From a virus, in the IMG/VR virus record IMGVR_UViG_3300020021_000025, positions 1 through 41,324 of that record: DNA of 41,324 bases; one strand, written 5' to 3'. The notes beneath the pieces are model-generated. The model did not search any database, had not been told where the DNA came from, and was given only the letters and a program-made list of their open reading frames with translations. How positions within the stretch are numbered: position 1 is the stretch's first letter; every line of letters starts with the position of its first letter. This document shows positions 35,623 through 41,324 of this stretch, one piece after another. The translations under genes and the position numbers were made by a program.

Positions 35623-35649
35623 CGTGTTTATTACGGAATGTCGTAAAGT
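35620..35649 (+). promoter_or_regulatory. Rightward early promoter (PR-like)
   Basis: TTGCGT (35620-35625), an 18-base spacer and TAAAGT (35644-35649). It is weaker than the leftward promoter by sequence. Operators overlap both hexamers with the same offsets as at the left. Confidence 0.55.
35631..35646. promoter_or_regulatory. Right operator site 1
   Basis: TTACGGAATGTCGTAA is the operator pattern with one changed base. It lies in the rightward promoter spacer and overlaps its -10 by three bases, the same offset as site 1 at the left. Confidence 0.7.
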
Positions 35650-35656
35650 GCGGGCC

Positions 35657-35869
35657 ATGGACACATGGGCATCGCGGATTCGGGACCTGCAATCGAAAGG
35701 ATGGACCTTGAGCGACATCGCCGAAGAGGTCGGACTCTCGACCTCATCGATCGGCGATATCGCGACCGAGCGGACCGAATCTCCCCGCGGGGATGCTGCG
35801 CTCAAGCTATATGAGTTGCACAAGTCAGCGCTTCCCAAGCGTCCGAAATCGAAACAAGTCGCCGTCTAG
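35657..35869 (+). CDS. Cro-like small regulatory protein
   Basis: A 70-residue protein (MDTWASRIRDLQSKGWTLSD) with a helix-turn-helix: LSDIAEEVGLSTSSIGDIATER. It is divergent from the repressor and is the first gene after the rightward promoter, the place of Cro in lambda-like phages. It should compete with the repressor for the operators and favour lytic growth. No strong ribosome binding site is visible before the ATG. Confidence 0.75.
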   Translation: MDTWASRIRDLQSKGWTLSDIAEEVGLSTSSIGDIATERTESPRGDAALKLYELHKSALPKRPKSKQVAV

Positions 35870-35890
35870 CCGCGCCGGCGCTGCTTCGCA

Positions 35891-36130
35891 ATGGCATCTG
35901 ATCTGAAGGATTTCCGCGGCGAAGTCTCTCGTGAAACCGATATCTGGCTCGAGGCCGAGGAACGCGTCTATGGACGCACCCGCCAGGATATCGTCCGGGA
36001 GTTGTTGCACGCCCATGCCTTGAAGAAGCTTCATGAGGCCAGTGTGATTACGACGCTTGCCGCCGCCCACGGCATCAAGCCGGAAGATGCCGGAATCCAC
36101 CGGCAAGCCGTCAGCGGGCGTCGCAAATGA
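35891..36130 (+). CDS. Small regulatory protein, possibly ribbon-helix-helix
   Basis: A 79-residue protein. FRGEVSRETDIWLEAEERVYGRTRQDIVRELLHAHALKK has the strand-helix-helix order of Arc/MetJ-type DNA-binding proteins, followed by a helical tail (VITTLAAAHGIKPEDAG). Being second in the rightward operon, the slot of lambda cII, it may be a switch regulator. Domain assignment is tentative. Confidence 0.55.
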   Translation: MASDLKDFRGEVSRETDIWLEAEERVYGRTRQDIVRELLHAHALKKLHEASVITTLAAAHGIKPEDAGIHRQAVSGRRK

Positions 36131-36167
36131 CCTCACGCCCGCCACATCACGACAAAGCGGGGCGCCA

Positions 36168-36437
36168 GTGATCGTGTTGAAGCCGCTATCCGGCCTCGAC
36201 GGGCTGCAGGCTCAATCGACCGTCGACGCCGACTTAATTGCTTTGCACCGGAAAATATGCAGGGCATTCAGTCCGCCCTCGCCCGCCGAGCTCGAGGACA
36301 CGGTCCGGCGCGAAGCCTTGAGGCGCTATCTCGAGGGTGGCGAGGAGCAGGCGCTCGATCTCTTGGCGGTGGCGCGGGCGATTGCGGAGCCGACGGGGCG
36401 TATGTCCAGGACCGGACATAGCGGAGAATCCAGATGA
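36168..36437 (+). CDS. Helical hypothetical protein
   Basis: An 89-residue protein (VIVLKPLSGLDGLQAQSTVDADLI) starting at GTG 36168, with GCGGGG before it. The middle (AELEDTVRREALRRYLEGGEEQALDLLAVARAI) is a charged helix bundle. A longer frame opens at 36057 but its extension is out-of-family text. It overlaps the HNH gene by four bases. Function unknown. Confidence 0.5.
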   Translation: MIVLKPLSGLDGLQAQSTVDADLIALHRKICRAFSPPSPAELEDTVRREALRRYLEGGEEQALDLLAVARAIAEPTGRMSRTGHSGESR

Positions 36438-37024
36438 CATTCAATTACCGCTCAAAAAAGTGGCGTCGCCTTTCCCGTGAGATGCAGCAGCGCGCCGAGT
36501 GGATCTGCGAAATTGCCAGTTGTCGGCGCACGCTGTTGGAGCTAAAAGCGCTCGGTCAGCAGCTCGTTACGCATCATCGGGTGGATGCGAATCGCTTTCC
36601 GGAGCGCGCATTCGATCCGTGGCTTTTGCTTGTGTGCTGCGAAGAGTGTCACGAGCGCATTCACGGCAGGGTGTTTCGCGCGAAGACGCCAGCGATCACT
36701 CAACAATTAGATTTTTGGCCGGCAACTCTTCAGCTCGACTCCGATATGCGTTTATTCGAGGAAAGGGATCAGCGGCGGCAACAGGCCACCTATCTCGCCG
36801 AGACGCAACTACTTGGAGACGCATACAGGCGATCGCGCACGTACGACAGGATCCGCGTAATCCGGGAGGCAAACGAACTTGCCGAGCAGCAGCGGCAGAA
36901 ATGGAGAGAAGTGGGGTTGCTAGAAGATGGTTACTCAGCATCAGGGGTTATAGCAACAGGTGACGAAGCAGATGGAATCACAACGACCAAAACCACCGGT
37001 CCCAACGGGCGTCGATCTTCATGA
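36434..37024 (+). CDS. HNH-type nuclease-like protein
   Basis: A 196-residue protein. CEIASC, then LVTHHRVDANRFPERAFDPWLLLVCCEECHERIHG, is a zinc-finger HNH fold: His-His-Arg, Asn and the CEECH-x3-H end. HNH nucleases in phages cut DNA in packaging or replication, or act as homing genes. The remaining helical part (QRRQQATYLAETQLLGDAYRR) may bind DNA. It overlaps its neighbours, with the next gene starting 65 bases before its stop in another frame. Confidence 0.75.
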   Translation: MTFNYRSKKWRRLSREMQQRAEWICEIASCRRTLLELKALGQQLVTHHRVDANRFPERAFDPWLLLVCCEECHERIHGRVFRAKTPAITQQLDFWPATLQLDSDMRLFEERDQRRQQATYLAETQLLGDAYRRSRTYDRIRVIREANELAEQQRQKWREVGLLEDGYSASGVIATGDEADGITTTKTTGPNGRRSS

Positions 37025-37751
37025 TTTTTCATTCACGCCCATTTTCAGAACGCAGTTATTTCGCTCCGCGTTTCACGCGCGCGCCACCGATGCGGAATGG
37101 CGTGCTGGGGTCACGCTCTGGCTCAAGAGTTGGGATCAAACGCCGGCTGGTTCACTGCCCGACGATGACGTCGAATTGTGCCGCCTGGCGGAGTTCGGTC
37201 GCCATCAACGTGGCTGGAAAAAGGTAAGAGAAATGGCACTTCACGGCTGGTATATCTGTGATGACGGCCGTTTGTACCACAGAGTCGTCGCCGAGGGTGT
37301 GATCGCGGCTTATGCACGCAGAAAAGCGGCTTCTGAAAAAGGAAAGGTAGGCGCATCAAGGCGTTGGCCCGTTATTGAGGGTGGCCTAGGCAATGGCACA
37401 GGCAATGGCACAGGCATGCAACAGCTATTGCCAATGGATGGCACAGGCATAGCACAGGCAATGCCTGGCGATAGCAAGGGACAGGGAGAGGGAGATAGAG
37501 ATCAAACCCCCTTACCCCCTTTGGAAAAGGGGGCTGCGCGCCAAAGGCGTTCTGCGCACAGAGCCGAACGGGATCGGGCGCTGCTGGCGTGGACCGAGGT
37601 AATCACTGCCGAAGGTGCAACCCATGATCCGAAGGCGAGGCTGGCCATGCGAGCAATCGGCGGCTATTCCCGGATCAAGCTGCGGACGGTGAAGGAGGAG
37701 CCGCAGATACGGCAGGAATTCGTCGATGCCTATCGGGCCGCCTCGCCATGA
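36960..37751 (+). CDS. DUF1376/YdaU-like replication initiator-type protein
   Basis: A 263-residue protein. Residues 17-110 (VDLHDFSFTPIFRTQLFRSAFHARATDAEWRAG) with SLPDDDVELCRLAEFGRHQRGWKKV fit DUF1376, a DNA-binding winged-helix-like domain of replication proteins. Residues about 130-190 are a Gly/Thr/Asn-rich linker with short tandem DNA repeats, and a helical C-terminal domain follows. The GTG start at 36960 lies inside the HNH gene. ATG 36972 is an alternative. It probably has a role in loading the host replication machinery. Confidence 0.7.
   Translation: MTKQMESQRPKPPVPTGVDLHDFSFTPIFRTQLFRSAFHARATDAEWRAGVTLWLKSWDQTPAGSLPDDDVELCRLAEFGRHQRGWKKVREMALHGWYICDDGRLYHRVVAEGVIAAYARRKAASEKGKVGASRRWPVIEGGLGNGTGNGTGMQQLLPMDGTGIAQAMPGDSKGQGEGDRDQTPLPPLEKGAARQRRSAHRAERDRALLAWTEVITAEGATHDPKARLAMRAIGGYSRIKLRTVKEEPQIRQEFVDAYRAASP
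37388..37464 (+). repeat. Short tandem repeats inside the replication gene
   Basis: AGGCAATGGCAC occurs twice in tandem (37388-37399 and 37400-37411), with degenerate copies up to about 37464. The encoded linker is Gly-Asn-Gly-Thr rich, so variation in copy number would change only linker length. Confidence 0.7.
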
Positions 37752-38020
37752 CCCAGCACTCCCTCGACTTCAAGCACTTCGACGTCGAGATGTACTTCGC
37801 GCGCCGCTTGGGCGAGCACGGCAAGCGGGTGTTCACCGGGCTCTCCGACCCCACGATCACGAAGTCGCGGATCCGCCAAGCGATCCTCGATGCGCGCCTC
37901 GACTGCACCATCATCGGCCGCGCGCCGAATGGGAAACCGGAAACGTACGCACAAAGTTTTGAAAGATTTTATTCGGAGCCGCTGGTTCCATCACAACGCA
38001 AGGGGAAATCACATGCCTGA
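37748..38020 (+). CDS. Small hypothetical protein
   Basis: A 90-residue protein (MTQHSLDFKHFDVEMYFARRLGEHGKRVFTGLSD). The order SRIRQAILDARLDCTIIGRA and a basic end is typical of a short hypothetical protein downstream of replication genes in several phages. Its ATG overlaps the preceding stop (ATGA). A DNA-related role is inferred only from position. Confidence 0.6.
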   Translation: MTQHSLDFKHFDVEMYFARRLGEHGKRVFTGLSDPTITKSRIRQAILDARLDCTIIGRAPNGKPETYAQSFERFYSEPLVPSQRKGKSHA

Positions 38021-38207
38021 ATTGAAACTAGCGAACGTGTCATTCGGCGTGATCGCGCACGACCGAGTTACCGGCGTCAAAGGTACGGTCACCGGAAAAC
38101 TCGAACGCATGAGCGGCATGCACGCCGTTGCGCTTGAGGGAATCGATTCCGGCGGGCGAGCATTCTGCGAATACATTGATCTCGACCGACTCGAGCTCGA
38201 CACCTAG
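38013..38207 (+). CDS. Small barrel-like protein
   Basis: A 64-residue protein from ATG 38013 with AAGGGGAAATC before it. The text FGVIAHDRVTGVKGTVTGKLER resembles a small SH3/KOW-like barrel shared with 3143-3427 and 39468-39656. It overlaps the preceding stop by eight bases. Function unknown. Confidence 0.6.
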   Translation: MPELKLANVSFGVIAHDRVTGVKGTVTGKLERMSGMHAVALEGIDSGGRAFCEYIDLDRLELDT

Positions 38208-38225
38208 CAGGGGAGATCCACGTGA

Positions 38226-38417
38226 ATGATGCTCCAACCCCCCCCCCCGGTCATCGAACCAAGCCGCCGGTATTTTGTCGGGCAAAAAATGCGCTGGGTG
38301 CTCGCCGTGGGTAACGGTCACGTGATTTATTCGCGCGGTGGAGACTCGCATCGCGAGTGCCAAATCAAGACGTTTTTACGATGGCTCAAACAACCGAAGG
38401 GGAAACGATCATGCTGA
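38226..38417 (+). CDS. Small hypothetical protein with C11 tract near its start
   Basis: A 63-residue protein (starts MMLQPPPPVIEPSRRYFVGQKM; later RGGDSHRECQIKTFLRWL). A C11 tract at 38238-38248 lies four codons in. GGGAG fits the GTG at 38222 better, but that frame stops after 30 codons because of the tract length. A one-base change in the tract would join the better start to the full protein. The tract may be a sequencing error or a phase switch. It overlaps the next gene. Confidence 0.5.
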   Translation: MMLQPPPPVIEPSRRYFVGQKMRWVLAVGNGHVIYSRGGDSHRECQIKTFLRWLKQPKGKRSC

Positions 38418-38980
38418 ATCTGCCTCGCAAGCCCTGCGACATCGCCGCGCACATCAACGCGCGCACGCAAAAGAACGGCGACGAGCACGTGCCGTTCATG
38501 GATATCAAACTCATCATGCTGCTCACCGCGAAACAAACCGCATCCTTGACCGGTGAATCGCATATCGCGGAAGCCTGGTTTAAAACCGAAGACGGCAAGC
38601 TCTCCGATCCCTTGCTCAAAGACTGGGCGCCGTATCGCATGAACTGCAAATTCAAAGATTCTCTGTGCGTGCTCACGGTGGGCGTGAACGCGAAGGAGAT
38701 CGATCTTGGGAACGTCACGATCAAGGGCTGCACCTTCGTGCCGGTGGATCGAGGATCCACGCAATTGACCTGCACGGTGCAAGCGCCGATCACCAACAAA
38801 ACCAACGAAACGTTTTTGTGGATGGGACACACCATCGACGCCAAATTGCAGTTCGGCGAAGTGGAGCTCGACGATGCGCAGGCGAAGCTCGACCTCGAAG
38901 GCGGCGGCGAGGATGACGAGGATGATGCGCCATCGCGTGACCGGTCCGATGACTCGGAGGGCGCGCCGGCGCTGAACTGA
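38411..38980 (+). CDS. Hypothetical protein with acidic tail
   Basis: A 189-residue protein from ATG 38411 (MLNLPRKPCDIAAHINARTQKNGDEHV), chosen because AAGGGGAAAC lies well before it. The C-terminal 40 residues are strongly acidic (GGGEDDEDDAPSRDRSDD). An acidic tail like this is typical of single-strand DNA-binding proteins, and the neighbour encodes a nuclease-like protein, but the N-terminal part is not recognisably an OB fold. A replication link is thus a guess. Confidence 0.55.
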   Translation: MLNLPRKPCDIAAHINARTQKNGDEHVPFMDIKLIMLLTAKQTASLTGESHIAEAWFKTEDGKLSDPLLKDWAPYRMNCKFKDSLCVLTVGVNAKEIDLGNVTIKGCTFVPVDRGSTQLTCTVQAPITNKTNETFLWMGHTIDAKLQFGEVELDDAQAKLDLEGGGEDDEDDAPSRDRSDDSEGAPALN

Positions 38981-38981
38981 C

Positions 38982-39356
38982 ATGATCGACGCGCTCACCG
39001 CCGCCGTTGAATCCGCGCCGATCAAGCGCAAGGCGAAATCGAAATCCCCGACCGCGCGCAGTCTCGAGCATCTGCGCAAATTGGGCTACACCGCCGATGT
39101 CACCGAGCGCTGGATCCCGAAAATTAACGTGCGCAAGGATCTCTTCGGCTTCATCGACATTCTCGCGATCAACGAAACCGAAGTGCTGGCCGTGCAAGCT
39201 ACTGGTGAGCAAAACAGCGGCAACGTCTCGGCACGCGTGACTAAGATTGCAGAACACGAGAATTATCCGCTGGTGTGCAAGCACATGCGGATCGTGGTGC
39301 ACGGATGGCGCAAGAACGCTGCCGGGCGCTGGACGCTGCGGGAGGTCGAGCTATGA
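38982..39356 (+). CDS. PD-(D/E)XK-like nuclease-fold protein
   Basis: A 124-residue protein. SLEHLRKLGYTADVTERW then RKDLFGFIDILAINETEVLAVQAT is the strand order of phage proteins related to the PD-(D/E)XK nuclease fold (D53, D59). The usual Lys of E-x-K reads Gln-Ala-Thr here (Q72). It may be an inactive fold or use another residue, and a Holliday junction role, common in the family, cannot be claimed. The ATG starts one base after the previous stop. Confidence 0.65.
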   Translation: MIDALTAAVESAPIKRKAKSKSPTARSLEHLRKLGYTADVTERWIPKINVRKDLFGFIDILAINETEVLAVQATGEQNSGNVSARVTKIAEHENYPLVCKHMRIVVHGWRKNAAGRWTLREVEL

Positions 39357-39451
39357 GCTGGCACGATCGACATATCCGTGCAGGATATCTCTCCACGCTC
39401 GTTGCGTGGATGATCGCGATTGCAACATGGATCATTTGGTGGCGGCTGTAA
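39353..39451 (+). CDS. Tiny membrane protein 1
   Basis: A 32-residue protein (MSWHDRHIRAGYLSTLVAWM, then an IAIATWIIWW segment) with a single membrane span. Its ATG overlaps the stop of the nuclease-like gene. First of a run of very small membrane proteins. Confidence 0.55.
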   Translation: MSWHDRHIRAGYLSTLVAWMIAIATWIIWWRL

Positions 39452-39467
39452 AAACCAGAGGTGCAGC

Positions 39468-39656
39468 ATGAAGGAAGGCGACAAAGCTCGATCGAAGAGT
39501 ACGCAATTCACCGGGATCATCGGCGGCACACAGACGCGCCTGGTCGGGGGTAAACCGGTGATTGAGCGCGTGCTGATCAAAGCCGCGCCGGGCTCGCGTA
39601 TGTGGGTCAATGCGGACGATGTGGAAGTGATCGAAACAACTGAGGTGCAATCATGA
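39468..39656 (+). CDS. Small barrel-like protein
   Basis: A 62-residue protein (MKEGDKARSKSTQFTGIIGGTQTRLVGGKPV), with the G-D-x-x...T-x-F-x-G-x-I pattern shared with 3143-3427 (MKIGDHVRDKGTEFVGTV). It ends in a TGA that overlaps the next ATG. Weak GAGGTG upstream. Function unknown. Confidence 0.6.
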   Translation: MKEGDKARSKSTQFTGIIGGTQTRLVGGKPVIERVLIKAAPGSRMWVNADDVEVIETTEVQS

Positions 39657-39829
39657 GCTTGAGTTTCCTCGCGTTGATCGTCGCGCTCATTCTGGCGTTT
39701 TTCGGTGCGTGGCCGTACTGGGGTGCGCAGCCGGCGCCGAGCTGGCGTGGCTATTTCTCGCCGGCGTCGTGGTTTTTCTTTTTGCTGTTCGTGACGCTCA
39801 CGCACGGCGGAATCAACTGGCACGGGTAA
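39653..39829 (+). CDS. Small two-span membrane protein
   Basis: A 58-residue protein. Spans SFLALIVALILAFFGAW and SWFFFLLFVTLTHG flank a Pro/Trp-rich loop (PYWGAQPAPSWRG). Its ATG overlaps the preceding stop. No family is recognised. Confidence 0.6.
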   Translation: MSLSFLALIVALILAFFGAWPYWGAQPAPSWRGYFSPASWFFFLLFVTLTHGGINWHG

Positions 39830-39839
39830 GGAGCGCGAC

Positions 39840-39992
39840 ATGCCAAGCATCGGAGTAATAATTCTGATCGTGCTGATCGTCCTCATCTTGGGCGGCGGAT
39901 TCGGCGGTTACTATCCCACGCACTACGGTTTCGGCGGCGGCGGACTGTTGCTGTTGATCCTGATTATTTTGCTGGCCATGGGACGACTGTGA
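39840..39992 (+). CDS. DUF3309-like small membrane protein
   Basis: A 50-residue protein with AAGGAG ahead of the ATG. IGVIILIVLIVLIL, GGGFGGYYPTHYGFGGG and GLLLLILIILLAMGRL give the two-hydrophobic-stretch layout with a Gly/Tyr middle found in DUF3309 proteins. Such proteins occur in proteobacterial chromosomes. Function unknown. The last bases overlap the next GTG. Confidence 0.65.
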   Translation: MPSIGVIILIVLIVLILGGGFGGYYPTHYGFGGGGLLLLILIILLAMGRL

Positions 39993-40111
39993 GCCCGAAG
40001 GATCGCAAGCATGACGAGGAGGGCACCGATTATCGCAACTTGTGGATGCTCGCCATTATCGTCATCGCGACGATCTTGGCGCTTAGGTTCGGTCCGCGCT
40101 TGATGCCCTGA
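39989..40111 (+). CDS. Tiny membrane protein
   Basis: A 40-residue protein from GTG 39989 (MSPKDRKHDEEGTDYRNLWM, then LAIIVIATILALRFG), charged head then one span. The start overlaps the preceding stop (GTGA) and its stop TGA shares a base with the next ATG. Confidence 0.55.
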   Translation: MSPKDRKHDEEGTDYRNLWMLAIIVIATILALRFGPRLMP

Positions 40112-40263
40112 TGCAAGCGAAAGCATCGCCCACCGGCAAACGACTCGCAAGACCCATCCTTGCGAGTCATTTGCCGCGCCTCGTGAGGCAGCCCGTGAAG
40201 CGGCGCGATTGGCGCTGGCTCATTTCGCTCTCGTGGGTTGTTACGTTGAGTTTGATGACGTGA
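40111..40263 (+). CDS. Tiny basic, single-span protein (uncertain)
   Basis: A 50-residue frame with a basic first part (MQAKASPTGKRLARPILASH) and one hydrophobic end (WRWLISLSWVVTLSLMT). It begins at the TGATG overlap. It holds a perfect 10-bp inverted repeat (40142-40168), so part of it may instead be a control hairpin. Confidence 0.4.
   Translation: MQAKASPTGKRLARPILASHLPRLVRQPVKRRDWRWLISLSWVVTLSLMT
40142..40168 (+). other. Perfect 10-bp inverted repeat
   Basis: GACTCGCAAG (40142-40151) pairs with CTTGCGAGTC (40159-40168) around a seven-base loop ACCCATC. Only a weak T-rich stretch (ATTTG) follows, so termination is not convincing. It could attenuate transcription into the late region. 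Confidence 0.45.
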
Positions 40264-40272
40264 GGAGTTCAA

Positions 40273-40530
40273 ATGTCAGAAACCGTCGCCTCCCTGATTC
40301 TAATCGTCGTCATCATTGCCGACATCGTGCTGCAGCGGGTTGAAGTTCGGCATCTGCGGAGACAGCTGCTCGAATTCGCGGCCAAAGCAGCGCAATCGCG
40401 CAGCTCGCATGAAATCAAAATCGAATGCGATAACAGCGATGCGATGATAAAGCTCGCCGAGGTCGAGCGTGCGGCACATGCGACCGCGGCGGCGATTCAA
40501 AACATGGAACGGCTCAAGCCGTTGCATTGA
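40273..40530 (+). CDS. Membrane-anchored coiled-coil protein
   Basis: An 85-residue protein: one N-terminal span (SLILIVVIIADIVLQ) followed by a charged helix (VEVRHLRRQLLEFAAKAAQ). AGGAG stands before the ATG. Its stop TGA overlaps the next ATG. It is the last of the small membrane proteins. The plan is spanin-like, but Rz and Rz1 exist elsewhere. Confidence 0.65.
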   Translation: MSETVASLILIVVIIADIVLQRVEVRHLRRQLLEFAAKAAQSRSSHEIKIECDNSDAMIKLAEVERAAHATAAAIQNMERLKPLH

Positions 40531-41267
40531 TGCGTATCGATATCAAAGTCGATACCTCGCTGCTCGACAAAAACGCGAAACGCTATGCGAAGAATTTGGC
40601 GTTCTCGACGGCGCAGGCGTTGAACGATGCGGCGAAGGAATCGCAAAAGCGCATCAGAGAGAATCTGCGCTCGCAATTCCATGTGCGGCAACCGCAGTTC
40701 CTCGATCGCTCGATCAAGATATTCGCGTTCGCAAGCGCTACCGCCAATCGGCCGTATGCCGAGATCGGCGTCGATAACAAACGACGCTTCTTGCTGTCGA
40801 TGTTCGAGGAGGGCGGCGCGCGACTACCATTCGTCGGCAAGAACGTCGCGATCCCAGTGAGTGGCCAGGCAGCTCGACCGAGTGTCAGTGATAGCGTGCG
40901 ACCGGACATGACCTTCCAGGCGCTGAACTTCACACGTGGTCCAATCGTCAAGACACACAAAGGCATCGATGCATGGGCACGCCAGCGCATCGCACGCAAG
41001 CGTGGTATCAGAGGGAAGCTCTCGAGCGAGTACTACGTCTGGCAGGGAAGCAACCGCACGTTCATCCTGTTCCACACACGACGCGCGCCATTGGGTGGGG
41101 TGTTCCAACGCGTCGGGCCAGGGCGTGACGATATCCGATTGATCTATTCGTTCAAGGCGAACGTACGACTGCGTGCTGCCTTGAACTTTGTCTCGACAAC
41201 CGAGCAGTCCTTCAACGATCGATTCAAGACAGCGTTCTATCAACGCTTCTATCGACTCAATGCATAG
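40530..41267 (+). CDS. Probable virion or packaging-associated protein before terminase
   Basis: A 245-residue basic protein (MRIDIKVDTSLLDKNAKRYAK). Text such as VRQPQFLDRSIKIFAFASAT and PYAEIGVDNKRRFLLSMFEEGG is consistent with a phage structural protein of tail-completion type, but no family is assigned with certainty. Because the genome is circular, it directly precedes the terminase region, and its last 75 bases reappear at the window start. ATG 40530 shares its first base with the preceding stop. Confidence 0.65.
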   Translation: MRIDIKVDTSLLDKNAKRYAKNLAFSTAQALNDAAKESQKRIRENLRSQFHVRQPQFLDRSIKIFAFASATANRPYAEIGVDNKRRFLLSMFEEGGARLPFVGKNVAIPVSGQAARPSVSDSVRPDMTFQALNFTRGPIVKTHKGIDAWARQRIARKRGIRGKLSSEYYVWQGSNRTFILFHTRRAPLGGVFQRVGPGRDDIRLIYSFKANVRLRAALNFVSTTEQSFNDRFKTAFYQRFYRLNA

Positions 41268-41324
41268 CTGTGAGACACAGCGAGCCTAGCACTCATGGAT
41301 CAGCGCTATGGCGGCGCCAGCGAG
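41193..41324. repeat. Terminal direct repeat, right copy (circular overlap)
   Basis: Repeats bases 1-132 with two mismatches, both inside the C-terminal coding part of the gene at 40530-41267. Its non-coding part (41268-41324) equals the first portion of the gap before the small terminase. Confidence 0.9.

Noticed and set aside
1-41324. CRISPR arrays, insertion sequences, rRNA genes
   Set aside because: No repeat-spacer pattern, transposase with inverted ends or rRNA text was seen on either strand.

Overview
The window is a complete or nearly complete genome of a temperate siphovirus (lambda-like plan, long non-contractile tail) rather than a piece of bacterial chromosome. Bases 1-132 recur at 41193-41324 with two mismatches, so the contig closes into a circle of about 41.19 kb. 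The gene split across the ends (40530-41267) then lies directly upstream of the terminase. The DNA is GC-rich, genes are tightly packed with many ATGA, GTGA and TAATG stop-start overlaps, and the phage carries a csrA-type gene and a parS-like 16-mer. Together these suggest a GC-rich proteobacterial host, most likely gammaproteobacterial. The host itself cannot be named from the sequence.

Layout. (1) 232-23014, + strand: late region. Order: small and large terminase, connector, portal, protease-capsid fusion, head completion, tail tube, tail chaperones with a likely -1 frameshift on T9, tape measure, tail tip and hub, tail fibre, then a lysis cassette (lysozyme, membrane proteins, Rz with nested Rz1). 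A three-gene antisense insert (2617-3427) and a DnaA-box cluster (3511-3577) interrupt it just after the large terminase. (2) 23014-23184: a terminator, the 3' half of a CAU-anticodon tRNA (likely attP core) and an exact parS-like palindrome. (3) 23184-34445, - strand: one long leftward early operon read from a promoter at 34475-34504. Starting at the promoter it holds several tiny genes, a recombination pair (PD-(D/E)XK exonuclease and RecA-like ATPase), many small zinc-binding or coiled-coil proteins, csrA, an HNH endonuclease and an exported protein, and it ends with xis and int. (4) 34446-35657: immunity region, with a repressor gene, a divergent Cro-like gene, and operator pairs of matching geometry at the left and right promoters. 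A small membrane protein and a lipoprotein sit between them. (5) 35657-41267, + strand: rightward early genes. These include a Cro-like protein, HNH protein, DUF1376-like replication protein and nuclease-like protein, followed by a run of very small membrane proteins that leads into the late region.

How it fits together. The repressor (35200-35583) should silence both early promoters through inverted repeats of the type TTACGG-N4-CCGTAA. When it is lost, the leftward operon supplies recombination and excision functions and the rightward operon supplies replication and then late genes. The least ordinary elements are the parS-like site beside attP, the phage-borne CsrA, the paired DnaA boxes in the late region, the antisense gene cassette, a PASTA-like repeat in a tail protein and the cluster of tiny membrane proteins.
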